Source of the DNA: Umbilicaria muhlenbergii | Lineage: Eukaryota; Ascomycota; Lecanoromycetes; Umbilicariales; Umbilicariaceae | Length of the DNA: 64,000 nt | NCBI GenBank assembly: GCA_000611775.1 | Contig: KK106985.1 | Span: 2,580,527-2,644,526 of the forward strand | Reading direction: 5' to 3' | Shown: positions 23,383-34,179 of the stretch, one piece after another | Layout: the number at the start of each line of letters is the position of its first letter | How positions within the stretch are numbered: position 1 is the stretch's first letter | The notes under the pieces: model-generated | Told to the model about the DNA's origin: nothing | The model's input: only the letters and a program-made list of their open reading frames with translations | Database searches by the model: none | Translations under genes and position numbers: made by a program

Positions 23383-26058
23383 CTGATGGAAAAGTGGCTG
23401 ATCTGTTAATGAGTTCAAAAGGTAAGATCTTATATTTGTAAAAGTCATGCTTTGTTCAAAAGGTGATCAGGTCTTCAGATTCAGGATTCATTTATATACA
23501 GTGAAATGCCTGTTATATATTAATCTTAATGAAGTATTTTGTCTTTAAAATCTGAGTCAGGGTTTCCTCAATTAAAGATAATGAATATCAATCTTTCTTC
23601 ATAATTGAATTCAGCTTTCAATAATTAATGCACAGTCATAAAGACCTGTCTTTCTTTCATATAAATAGAATCAGTGAGGTTACTGATGACTGACTGACTT
23701 TAATAAACCTTTTTTGTAAGTTGTTCTTTATGTAGTTCTTCACCGCTATCAGTTCTTCATGTGACATATTGTAGAAGAGTGTGTATTTTAGCTTTTGCTC
23801 ACTCTTTAAGACAATCTTGTAATCATAAAGTCAATGCAGAGGAAGCTCATTAACAGTCTTTTTAAAAAAGATATCAATCAGATCATGATATTTAGAAGAG
23901 AGAATCACCTTGATATTTAATTTACTTAACTTCAGTTCAAGATTCAATGCTTTTTTAATCTGTTAAATAAAGATAACAAAGATTTTATTGCCTTCCTTCA
24001 TATTCAATGTGAATAATGTCACATCAATCATCTTGATATTGACTGCATGTGAGGGGTTATTACTCTTTGATGCAGAGGCTGATTCAGGATCTGCTTTTAT
24101 AATGAATTTCTTCAAGATCTGATAAGTTTTCAGTGATTCAGATTCAATCATTCAATTTGTTTATTTATTCAGTGTTCAGTCCTTCAGTTTAGTTCATTCA
24201 TTTAGTTCAGTTCAGTTGTTCAGTTCAGTTCAGTTGTTTAATTCAGTTCAGTTGTTCAGTTCTGTTCATTCATTCAGTTCAGTTCATTCATTCAGTGAAA
24301 AAACCACTACCTGATTCACAGAGTTGATTAAAATCCAGGTGTGATTCATTCAAGAGATTTTCAATATAATGTTGAGATCTTTCATGTCTACAATCATCAT
24401 GAGGTTGAATCACTGAGAATGACTGCAGACCTTCATAATTGAATAAATTATGTATATAACTCATCTCACTGTCTTCTTCTGAAAATCATGTAGGGTTCAG
24501 AGCTTTGGCAATGATACTGTCTTAATTTCAGATCATTCAATCAGAGTCTTTATCAAGTTAGCATTAATGAATGCATATTCAGTTGACTCAATATTAAGTA
24601 GAGCTTTGACTCATAACTTGACCTCATTCAAAGTGAGCTTGCAATTCACTTTGAATGATGTTCAAGTGAACAGAATGTCTTCACTGATTATCAACACTGA
24701 TATCACAAGAGAATTATCATTATTCTTTATCATGACTTTAATAAAAAAACATCTTTTCCTGAATCTGATTCAAAATTGAAGTCAGAGTTGAATATAATTC
24801 ATTGCACACATTTTAATACTGAAGTCTCTTTCTTTTTATTCTTGTTTAAACAGTTTAAGGCAAGGTGTTTTTGTTCATTGCATTTAAAACAACATTCTTT
24901 CTTCATCTGTTGTTCTTTGACGGCGTCTGAGTGTGATGTTCAGTTCAGTATTCAGGAAACTGACTCAGTGATCATTCAGATAGTTAATTTTAAGGTTTTA
25001 ATAAAACATTCAATCCTTGTATGAGTTTAACTTGTGAAGAAGAATGTCTGATTCAGTTTAATAATCTTCTTTGCATTAAGCAGTCATAAAGTCTGATCAA
25101 TTCACTGACAGCACTTAATGAGTTCATAAAGATCTTCAAGTTTATCATCATCAGTGTTTAATTATCATTGAATGATGTTGTTCACCTTGTTCAGAAGTTT
25201 TTTTATTCAGTATGAATCAAGAAACTCCTTTAGTTCAGTAACATATTACTGAAAATCAGCTCAGAAGGATGAGAAGTTTTTAAATTCTTAATAAAGTTTA
25301 CAAAATTCATCAATGACAGTACATTTTTAATCTGAGTTTTTATAAATCTGAGTCAAATGTTTTAACAGTTCATTAATATTCAAATAAGCTGTTTAAAATG
25401 TTGAATTTATTTGAGATCTTATGTGCTTGACAGAGTCACCCTCAATTTTTATTTTCACATATGTTATTTTCATCTGTTCAGTGAGGTATTATTCATTCAT
25501 TGTTAATAAGTAGTTTCTGATCTTCACTACTCATTCATCATATTTTGAACAGTTGTTGAAGAACATCAGTGAATTAAGAAGCTTTAATAATCTTGATGAT
25601 TCTTCAACTGTGAGTTGAGGAAAATCAGGTCAGAAGGTACTTGTAGAAGTAATCATGATTCTTCATTCAAGATATATTATCACATCAGCTTGTTCAGTAA
25701 CTTTTTTCTTCAGTTTCTTGTTCTTATCCTTCATTCTTTCATAATTCACTTGTAGTTCTTCATGAGCCTTTATAATGATGTTGATTTCATTCAAAGACTG
25801 CTCATGATCAGTGATTAATTATCAAAGAGTAATCATTGCTTCAGAGAAATGTTCTTATAAGAGATTAATCAAGATCTCTGCAGTCAAAGCTGTCAGAATC
25901 TGATTAATCAGGTTTTTGTTCAAAGTAAATTGTTCATCATTCACAGAAGTCAACAAAGACTCTTTAATTCATGAGTAAATTATGTTATCAGTTTCTCTGA
26001 TCATCATGATTAATTTCTGATTCTGATTCTGATTCTGATTCTGGCTTGATTTCAATCT
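23383..26058 (-). pseudogene. Ty3/gypsy gag, protease and first half of RT (gypsy-0, part 1)
   Basis: Read on the minus strand, gag starts near 26,058 and has a coiled coil (NYERMKDKNKKLKKK), then the capsid-like section (KYDEWVVKIRNYLLTMNE, then EQMKITYVKIKI). A nucleic-acid-binding zinc knuckle with all four ligands intact (C-F-K-C-N-E-Q-K-H-L-A-L-N-C) lies near 24,855-24,900. The RT begins near 23,800 with YNMSHEELIAVKNYI, and after a Lys-rich stretch shows QAFHCI and KYKILPFELINRSATF near 23,395. There it is cut by the 22.9-kb insertion and resumes at 476. Stops are mainly TGA and TAA at Trp, Arg and Gln positions. The assignment is strong from motif order. Confidence 0.85.
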
Positions 26059-27547
26059 GATTCAGAATTCATTCAGGATACCTTGTGACAGGAGATAAAG
26101 AAAGAGATTAAAATAATATTAAAATTATGCAAATTATAAATCAATGCATGTGTTTTAACAGCTGATGTTTAGCTACAGAGAAGAATTCTAATCTAAGAAG
26201 CAAAAAGAAGAAAGAGCATGAAGATCAAAATCTTTATATACATGTTAAACTCATTAATTTAATCACTGTTAATTTGTTTAATCTAATCACCGCTAACCTG
26301 TTCAGTCATTCAGTTCAGTACATCATTTAGATCATTTGAATCATTCAGTTCAATTTAATGTTTAAGTGTAAACCTGACAGGTTCTGCCCTTAACAGTTCA
26401 AAAAAAGTTAATTTTAATTTCAAAAGTTTTAAAAGTAGATTATCTTCTTCAATTTAAAGGTTTTAAAAACTTAAATCAGACTCAATACTTATGCAAAGTA
26501 GCTTAAAAGTCAGGTATATAATAATGCTAAAAGCTTTATTAATCATATTATTAATGAAGGAAGGAGTAACTCATTATCATTAAAAATTTTAAAATTAAAA
26601 GTATAACCTGATCCTTTAAAAGAAACATGTAAGAAAGACTAAAATTAAATACAAAAGCATATATAAAAGGTAAATCAGAAACATAAAACAAAAAAATAAA
26701 TGAAATGATTTATCTTTATGTGCAGAACTCACTTATAATCTTTTAAAAGTTAAAAATGATAATTAATTAAATTAAACTGCACTTATTCATTAAGCTGCTC
26801 AGACTTAATTGACATTAAAGGTGATTAAAAGAGAGAAGTGACTTATAAATTGTAATAATTGTAATTTATAAAAACTCAGACAATTTTTTCTTTATTATGT
26901 TTCAGAAGTTGTTCTTCACTGCAGTTTAAATCTTATCACATTCAGTATAAAATTGACATCAGTGCATTTACTTAATCACTTTAAAGGTTTCTTCTTTCAT
27001 GATGATGACTGTGATGTTAGTATTTTCATTCACTTTTAAATTCATAACAGGTTTTTGACAAAGTTAATTTCTGTCATTGAGGCAGAACTTTTGTCAGACT
27101 TTTATACAGTTATTTTAATCAACTTAATCTTTGCATAAGTGAGCAGAATTTCTTAAAAAGGCAGTGTATTTCCTTTTTTACAAAAGAGTCAGTCATCATT
27201 GATTAATATGTTTAAAGTGTTAAATTCAATTTAAAAAGACTTTCTCAAAAAGATCATTCACAATGACTGTATCAGAAATGACATCAGGAGTGTAATGAGT
27301 GATTATAAACATAATAAACATGATTAAAACAGAAGAAGAAGACAGGCAAAATTAAATATAAAATTAACAATGTAATTAAAAGTAACAGGTATTAAAAATA
27401 AATAAAAAAAGCAGCAGTCAAAGGCTAAAAACTGACAATGAAGAGAAAACAGATGAAAAAGCAAAAACAAAACACTTTTATACACATAAAAGACAGAAAA
27501 TTATCTTAAATGAGTGTTATTTACTAATTTTTAGCTAAACATTAAAT
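26059..27547. other. Very AT-rich stretch, probable 5' leader/LTR of gypsy-0
   Basis: Upstream of the minus-strand gag, where the 5' leader and LTR would be. It is rich in TTAAA and AAATT. I could not place LTR ends because the partner LTR lies outside the window. No gene is visible. Confidence 0.3.
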
Positions 27548-28270
27548 AATTAAAATGTGCATACACTGAGTAAATTTAATAATCACTGCAGACATCATTG
27601 CATGATCATGACATTATCAGTTAAAAAAAGCTTTAAAAAGCAGCATTAGTGTTAAAATATATGTATGTTGTGTAAGTCTTGTGTGTTTATCTAAAAGGTA
27701 ACGTGGCATATATGCTCATTAACATCATACAGAATAATTATAACCTAATAAAGCTAAAGAGATTTCATAATAAAACTGTAACAATTAAGTCATTTATGAA
27801 AAATTCAGTCAATTCATGAAGAATTCAGTCAATTTATAAAGAAACTGATTAATTTATAAAAAAAGCAGTCACTTTATAATTTATGAATAAAAGAGCAGTT
27901 CATGACATAACTGAGTTACTTCACAAATTTTACATAATTCATGACTTAATTACAACAATAACACACTGTGTTATACATAACATAAGAAGTGACAGTGTTA
28001 TAATTAAGTCATGAATTATGTAAAATTTATGAAGTGACTTAGTTGTGTCATGAACTGCTCTTCAATTCATAAAGTGACTGCTTTTTTCATAAATTAATCA
28101 GTTTTTTCACAAATTGACTGAACTCTTTATGAATTGACTGAATTCTTCATGAGCCACTTAATGTCACTTTTTAAGGCTCATTTTAACTGACAATGTCATG
28201 ATTATGCAATGATGCCTGCAGCAGCTATTAAATTTACTCAGTGTATGCACATCTTAATTATTCAATTCTT
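27548..28270. repeat. Large foldback (inverted repeat), about 720 bp
   Basis: AATGTGCATACACTGAGTAA at 27,555 pairs with TTACTCAGTGTATGCACAT near 28,232. Inner arms (GAATTCAGTCAATTTATAAA near 27,822; CATGACTTAATTACAAC near 27,940) pair with their complements up to 28,165. The inner arms carry a short repeat of the type TTCATGAATTGACTGAA about every 20 bp. It marks the right edge of the AT-rich block. It is probably a non-autonomous foldback element, like the one at 33,115, though the two sequences differ. Confidence 0.75.
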
Positions 28271-28913
28271 GATGAATTGGCTTAATTGTTAATGTAGGAA
28301 GTGTGTCAGTTTTATATGATATTTCAGTAGTAAATTGGCAGCAGTTGAACAGCGTGATGTGCAGAGATTCTGAAGTTGATTTTCTATGAGCAGGCAGGTG
28401 AGGGGTGACGGCTGAGGCATAGAAAGGAGGAGGGCCTGTCTGAATGACTTGAACTGAATGAAACAGTTAATCTTTGAATTTTAAGGCTTGCTACATAGCG
28501 ATGGAGGGGGGAGGCATGCAGGCAGACAGAGCTCTCTGAGAGAAAAAGCAGCTTCAGTCAGGTCATGAGTTCTTCAGTTGACTCATGACAAGACGTCTAT
28601 TCATGAATTGACTGTCAATTTTTGAATGAACTAGTCACGTTGCAAATAGACTGGGTTGGTTCGTGAATCTTTCAAATTCGTGAAACAACTACAACAGCAG
28701 AGTTTAGGCAGCAGGCTTGGCTAACACGTGTAAAATGTGTAAAAATAATGTGCGCAGGCACCTGAGATTCAGCTCATTTTCAGCTGTGCCAGCCTGTTGC
28801 AGGGAAAAGCCTGATAAAGCGGCCATGGCCACATCCTGGGGTCACGATCGGAAGAAGCCACAATTGGGGTCATGAGAGCCTAAAACGGCACTGCAGTCAT
28901 CACTTGATGGAGC
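28271..28913. other. Transition from mutated block to gene island
   Basis: CpG dinucleotides and G/C runs return between about 28,380 and 28,800. TTCGTGAATC and ATTCGTGAAAC near 28,659-28,687 look like unmutated versions of the TTCATGAATTG repeat of the neighbouring foldback. No coding region is recognised. Confidence 0.4.
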
Positions 28914-29033
28914 AATTTATACACAGACCCACGAGATATTGGGCATCCCGTCCGCTCTGCCATACATAAGCTTGAGATCGGCAGATCAGTAGTTGGGTGG
29001 GTGACCACCAGCGAATCCCTGCTGTTGTATGTT
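28914..29033 (+). rRNA. 5S ribosomal RNA-like gene (dispersed), diverged 5' part
   Basis: The 3' two thirds match fungal 5S rRNA closely: CCCGTCCGCTCTGCC, the internal control region with AGTAGTTGGGTGGGTGACC and ACCAGCGAATCCCT, and the end TGTTGTATGTT. The 5' third (helix I partner ACATAC and the ACGACCAT block) is poorly conserved, and the sequence reads ATACACAGACCCACGAG there. Helix I would therefore pair badly, which suggests a pseudogene or a variant 5S type. Dispersed single 5S genes and pseudogenes are normal in filamentous ascomycetes. The start is set from the usual length of about 120 nt. Confidence 0.8.
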
Positions 29034-29054
29034 TTTTGTTTTTGTCTTTTTTTT
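29031..29054 (+). terminator. RNA polymerase III T-run terminator
   Basis: Directly after the 5S-like gene come three runs of T (GTTTTTTG, TTTTTG, CTTTTTTTT), the usual Pol III stop. A strong terminator suggests that this locus was recently transcribed. Confidence 0.7.
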
Positions 29055-30408
29055 AATCACCCCCCATCTAGGGCCTGCTACACAGCAATAACGTGGCACA
29101 GTAACAGCATCTGCCTTCGTTCCTGAGTTGGGCTCACAGAGTTGACGGACAAGCCCTAAGGGCCTTCTGCTGAGAGTGAAGGAGCCTGGCTTGATTTTAC
29201 TTCTAGAATGTGTAAGTAGGAGCGAAGCTCACACCACTCTTCAGACACAGCCGCCCGTTCAGTATAGCTGACTCAGAACATCGTCTGCCCCGGGACACCC
29301 AAGAGATGTGTGCTCGGGAGGCTACGAAAGCTATGCAACAAGCTATACACATGATCAGGGCATGCTAACAGCGCCACCCGAAAACCTTTTGTTACTGGGA
29401 ACAACTTGTAGATTACATCACACCATGTTTGAATAGTCAAACAACGACACTACAGGAACTTAAGCTCTTCGATATACATACTGACTAGAATGCCCCGTCA
29501 TCACGGCTACCTATGTTCCCATTCCACAAGGCTCATTTGGACGACCCACGGTCAGGTCCCCGAGTTATAATTCTTGAGGGCTTTCCGTCCCCACATTGCA
29601 TTTCTCTACTGGGTTCGCAGACGTGTCTCCGCCCAGGGCTCTTCTCAAGCCACCTTGACGTTACCCAGAAACAATCTCAAAACCCATAGCTTTTTTGAGT
29701 GGCCGACAATACGCTCCAAACGAGACAACATAATCCACATTACGTTTACTGGCCTTGTCAAATCTCTAGTAATTCGTTCACTATAGCTTCATGCGCCGAG
29801 CTGGGTTCAAACGCCAAGGTCAGTTGCCAAAAGGAGCTCTTCAACGAGAGAAGATATGGAGCAACTCGATTCCGAGCAACTCACACCCGCGACTCACAGT
29901 TTCTAAGCGGTGAGCAGATGGTTTCTTTCTGTGTTTCAGATAAAGAATCTCCGTGCTGAAATGGTGGGTAAACTCCATAGCCGAAAATGTTAATAATCTT
30001 TTAGGTATCTTTCTTCTTAATCACAGACAAAGCCTAAACGACAACCAACGATTTTTATGGTCTTGCTACAATGCAAGTGGTAGACCCATGGGCACATTGC
30101 CTTTAGCTCCGTGCAAAAGCTTTTCCAATATATATGAAGTGCCTTCGCTATGGAACAAACTAGACAAAAATATACTCTTAAACCTGAATCAGTTCCACAC
30201 CTTGAAAACAAAGGGTTCACTGAATGCCCTGTGATACCTTGCGAGGCAGGCGAGGTGGGATTCACGCAGAGCAATGAATGCAAGCTACCTTACCTACCTA
30301 GGTAGTTTGCGGCAAAGCTGACCCCTCCTTTAGGCAGAAGTCGTGTTGAACATAAATGGGAATGAAATCAGTTCTTCTCAAAGTTCTAGATACCTCATCA
30401 TCGTAGGT
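29055..30408. other. Intergenic region of normal composition
   Basis: Normal G/C and CpG content, with short open frames on both strands and none with a recognisable domain. The frame at 29,953-30,234 (93 codons, plus strand) has no motif. A palindrome CTACCTAGGTAG lies at 30,293-30,304, about 105 bp before the amidase start, and may belong to its promoter. Confidence 0.4.
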
Positions 30409-32872
30409 ATGGCGCTAGATAGGCTTGTTCATCCAATATTCGGAGGGATACCATACTGGGTTCATCCGCAGCTTGTGGTAAGAAACCGTTCCGATGCAAG
30501 TGTATGGAAGTTGCTAACAGCTTCACCTTGCTAGGGCAATATTGAGCCTGAGGGTCCAGTCGATCAAAGATTGAAACCTTCAGTCATCGTGTCCTCATCA
30601 AGTGGCGATTTCAGTACCGACAGCATTCTACATGCCATCAATACTTTCGCGCATGCCGATGACGTGTTTTCTGAGTATTTCAAAGGGTCTCTAATACTCC
30701 AAACCATCGAGGGTATCGAAGATGCCTCTATACTCGAGAAGCTCCGTTCTTCGCTGCAGTTCAAGTCGGTGCAAGCGTCAAGAACCAGCTCGCCAGAGAA
30801 GCTCTTGCCTTCCGGGCCATACTTTCTGCAAGGGCACAATATTCACCAAGCATGGCGCCTGTATCCAGATGAACTTGATGCTTTCATCATCACTGTCGTT
30901 CCCGAAGAGATATCTTCACCTAACTCGTAAGTTGTGCTTGCTTCACATTTTAGGCATTGGGCCTGACTAACCACTCTACTAGATTCTCTGTCCTAGATGC
31001 AGTGTCCCCCGAAGGCATTTGGAGACAAGTAGCTGTACCAAGTCGAATGTACGCCAAGCCAACAGTGCATCAGCCTCTAGCTGGGGCACGTATTGCCCTG
31101 AAGGACAATTATCATCTCGCCGGGGTCAGAACAACGATGCTGAGTCGAGCATACACAGAGCTCTATGGTCCAGAAATGGAGAGTGCCGATTATGTTAAGA
31201 AGCTATTATCACTGGGCGCTGTCATTGTTGGCAAGACTAAGATGTGTGCCTTTGCTTCTTCCGATGAGCCCACAGATCAGTGCATTGATTTCACATGTCC
31301 TACAAATCCGCGAGGTGATAGATACCAGAGTCCATCAGGTAGCTCAACTGGTGCCGCCGCTGCCCTCGCTGGTTACCCATGGCTTGACTACTCTTTAGGA
31401 GCAGATAGTGAGTCCAATATTCAGCGTCACTACTACTCTTGGCTTACTTGATACAGCTGCTGGAAGTATCCGGGCGCCTGCGACTTGCAATGGGCTCTTT
31501 TCTCTCCGCACCAGCTTTAATGTGACGTCAATGAAGGGTATCCAGGAGTCTTGTCCGTACGTAAATGAATCTTTCTGTAGCGGCTCAGTATTCCGAACAC
31601 TCCGCCCCAATTTTCCCTGGGTGGATAGCCCGTGTGTTTATCCCGCCTTAGCTCAAGCGAAGGGTGTTCCAAACACTTCCAGCAGTTGTGGCAGATCTAA
31701 CGGTCTTAACTAGCAATTTCGACGTCGTAGGTATTCTTGGGCGCCAACTCCAGTCGATTCATAGCATTGCAGCGGCTACTCTCGATCTACAGGACGGAGA
31801 GAGATACCCCTCTAAAATCCTTTACCCCACAGACTTTTTCCCGCATAGTAACAAGAATCAGCAGGCGATGGTCGAGGAATTTGTTTCCGTCTTAGAAAAC
31901 TTCTTAGGCACGAAGAGGACCAGGTTTAGCTTCGCTGATCGCTGGGATAAATGTCCGCCTGCAGCGGCAAACGGCAAGCCAATCAAGGAGTACTTGGGAA
32001 AGGTCTTACTATAATTTCTACAGCTGCAGCAATAGAGCTGACGATTGCAGAGCGCGTTCTGGCCTATGTGCTACGACTATTACCACGCATTCGACCAATT
32101 CCGTAGCGACTATAGAGACAAGTTTGGCAAGAATCCCTACACAAGCCCAGTTACACAGTTTAGATGGTGAAGGATTCTTACCATGATACGAAATCGTGGC
32201 AACTGACAGTTTATCAGGGACGTGGGTAGAGGTGTTTCTGAAGAGGAGTACGAGCAAGGCTGGGCCGACTTGAAGGTTTTTCGTGAGTGGTTTAATGGAA
32301 ACGTGCTCTCCTCCCACCCGGAAACTCGATCGGATGCAATTATGATTATGCCTTATGGAATGGGCCGGCCCAAGTATCGCGATAGCCTTAATGAGTCTGT
32401 CTATCTTTGGGTCTTGGCTGAAAGATCTTGTGCTAATTCTTGGACTAGAAAGCCGTCAACGTCAGGAGGTTTTGCGGAGAGGTTCATTTCACCAATCCTC
32501 GAAATTCCCCAATTAGTCGTTCCAAGTAAGATACCTATCTTCTCCACGCAAGTAACCCCAAGCGTTTCGACCTGACTATGTCTCTGTAGTTGGGCAGAGT
32601 TCGTACGAGTCCAGAATTACAGGAAACTTGGAGTACCGGCCGATTGCCAGTACGATTCTAGGCGCAAGAGGTAGATCACAACCGCAAAATAAATACATAG
32701 ATGCTAATGGTGAATTCTAGGTAGCGATTTGATGCTCGTTAACCTTGCAAAAGCAGCACTTGAGTCAGCGTCATGGCCTACCGAGATCATGACTGGCCGC
32801 TATATGTTTGAGCTTGGAGACAACGTGCGCAACGTTGCCAACCAACCTTCGGGGCGTTCAGGGCATGCATAA
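30409..32872 (+). CDS. Amidase-signature protein, fungal Arp1-like type (ten exons)
   Basis: Exons: 30409-30477, 30535-30926, 30983-31407, 31457-31556, 31714-32002, 32051-32166, 32218-32394, 32449-32525, 32590-32670, 32721-32872. They join to 1,878 nt (625 residues) in one frame with GT..AG introns throughout, so the gene looks intact. Residues 1-150 form the N-terminal region seen in fungal proteins annotated as scytalone dehydratase-like Arp1. The amidase signature domain follows: Lys194 (IALKDNYHLAG), Ser275 (PSGSSTGAAAA) and Ser299 (GADTAGSIRAPA). This is the Ser-cisSer-Lys triad, with the 24-residue Ser-Ser spacing of the family. These enzymes hydrolyse amide bonds; the substrate is unknown. 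An alternative start at 30,356 gives MGMKSVLLKVLDTSS but would need an impossibly short intron, so ATG 30,409 is preferred. The 157-bp intron 4 is the least certain. It stands alone between two transposon blocks. Confidence 0.85.
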
Positions 32873-33114
32873 GTCTGATGGGCAGCATGGCTTAGATGCA
32901 GGTTGACATGGTGGAGCGAAGATAGTATGTTAAATGTCTAGTTTTCAAGAAGATGTACTTGACCTAGGTTCGTGTCTAGCTTTGCGTATTATGTGCTCAG
33001 CATCAATCATATGAAAATAGCGTAATGAGCCTGCCCAATGATATACAATAACACAATTGTTGCAAGACTTCTGGCCAGAGACTGATCGATCGAGGTTCAA
33101 TATCACTTACAAGC
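32873..33114. other. 3' flank of the amidase gene
   Basis: Normal composition; holds the amidase 3' untranslated region. No other gene is seen. Confidence 0.4.
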
Positions 33115-33867
33115 CTGTTGTATAGAACGATTATTTAGAGGCCAAATAAAATTGTTGAATGGAGCGTCTACTACTGTACTCAATTAGGGTTAGTGCATTA
33201 GGGCTGAGAACCTCACGTACGCAGTTAGCGTATGCACAAGGCGCTAGCCTTAGCGAGCTACTATAACATGAGTAGTCTGAGCATACATCGCATGATGTCC
33301 GCTAAAACTATGAGAGTGTGTGCTTAAATGCAAGGACGTACATCAATACATCATCTATTCATTAAAAATGTATTATTGCACTAGCTAAATATCAGTTCAA
33401 AATTGAATAAAATGAACGTAATAAAGAAAGCAGGAACTTGAGGCTTTCAAGCTGTTAATATACATATTTAGAAGCTTTTCACTAAGCTTAAACATACATA
33501 CACCTATGACGTGACTGCTTTTCCCGCTAGAACCTCTGCCTTAAACCCTTGCCTCAAACCCCTGCTCAGCGGTGAATCAGTGAATTTCAACAAAGCTGAG
33601 ACATGACCCTAATCAATCAATTCAATGAAATATGTTGAAATTCACTGATTCGCCGCTGAGTAAACGTCATTGAAGCAGAGGTTTAAGGCAGGGGTTTTAG
33701 TGAGAAAAGCAGTCATGTCATGAGTGCATGTATGTTTAAGCTTAGCGAAAAGCTCCTAAACATGTATATTAATAACTCAAAAGCCTCAAGTTTCTGCTTT
33801 CTTCCTTATGTTCATTTTATTCAATTTGGACTGATATTTAGTTAGTGCAATAATACATTTTATTTGA
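33115..33867. repeat. Foldback element, left end, left arm and most of right arm
   Basis: The outer inverted repeat starts CTGTTGTATAGAACGAT (33,115-33,141) and is matched in reverse at 53,036-53,062. Inner arms of about 230 bp run from 33,363 (AAAATGTATTATTGCACTAG) to 33,591 and back from 33,632 to about 33,862 (AGTGCAATAATACATTTT), around a 40-bp loop. Without the copia insertion the right outer repeat directly continues the right arm (TTTTATTTGACCTCTAAATA), so this was one element of roughly 775 bp. The 33,142-33,362 part has no partner, is CpG-normal, and may be an insert in the left arm. No transposase is present, so it is non-autonomous. Confidence 0.75.
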
Positions 33868-33872
33868 CCTCT

Positions 33873-34078
33873 TGTTAGATATGCATCTAGGGCTCAAGGG
33901 CTCTAAAGCTCAAGAGCTCAAGTATAAAGTTAAAACAGCTTAATAAGCTGTCACTAGTGATGACTGATGAGGTCACATAACATGCAGAGTTTGCATCATT
34001 TACTCATGATTGAGCTGCACAACATCTATTATATGCTTAGATACCTTTTATCTATCTATCTATTTAGCATATTTATTA
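33873..34078 (+). repeat. Copia left (5') LTR
   Basis: It runs from TGTTAGATATGCATC to GCATATTTATTA. Compared with the right LTR it differs by 20 transitions, in every case with A or T here, and one transversion. It contains the tetramer run ATCTATCTATCTATT near its end. Confidence 0.92.
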
Positions 34079-34079
34079 A

Positions 34080-34090
34080 GTTATGAGCCT
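34080..34090 (+). promoter_or_regulatory. Putative primer-binding site (initiator tRNA-Met anticodon arm)
   Basis: Two bases after the left LTR stands GTTATGAGCC, complementary to the anticodon arm (GGCTCATAAC) of eukaryotic initiator tRNA-Met and not to its 3' end. Priming by a cleaved tRNA-iMet half is known for Drosophila copia. The match is short (10 nt) and sits in mutated sequence, so it is suggestive only. Confidence 0.5.
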
Positions 34091-34179
34091 GAGGAGCATT
34101 ACTGCTAAGTAATAACATAATTCTGAAAGAATCACCTCTGTCATACAGAAATTGCATCTGACTGCTCACCCCTCATACC

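Noticed and set aside
29574-30283. Small overlapping open frames upstream of the amidase gene
   Set aside because: They overlap on both strands, are short, and show no domain or splice-supported extension.
30343-30534. Amidase start upstream of 30,409
   Set aside because: The upstream frame has no ATG in phase; MGMKSVLLKVLDTSS at 30,356 is in another frame and would need a 20-bp intron.
31557-31713. Reading the 157-bp stretch as amidase coding sequence
   Set aside because: It shifts the frame and runs into stops; removing it joins SCP to NFDVVGILGR in phase, as expected for the family.
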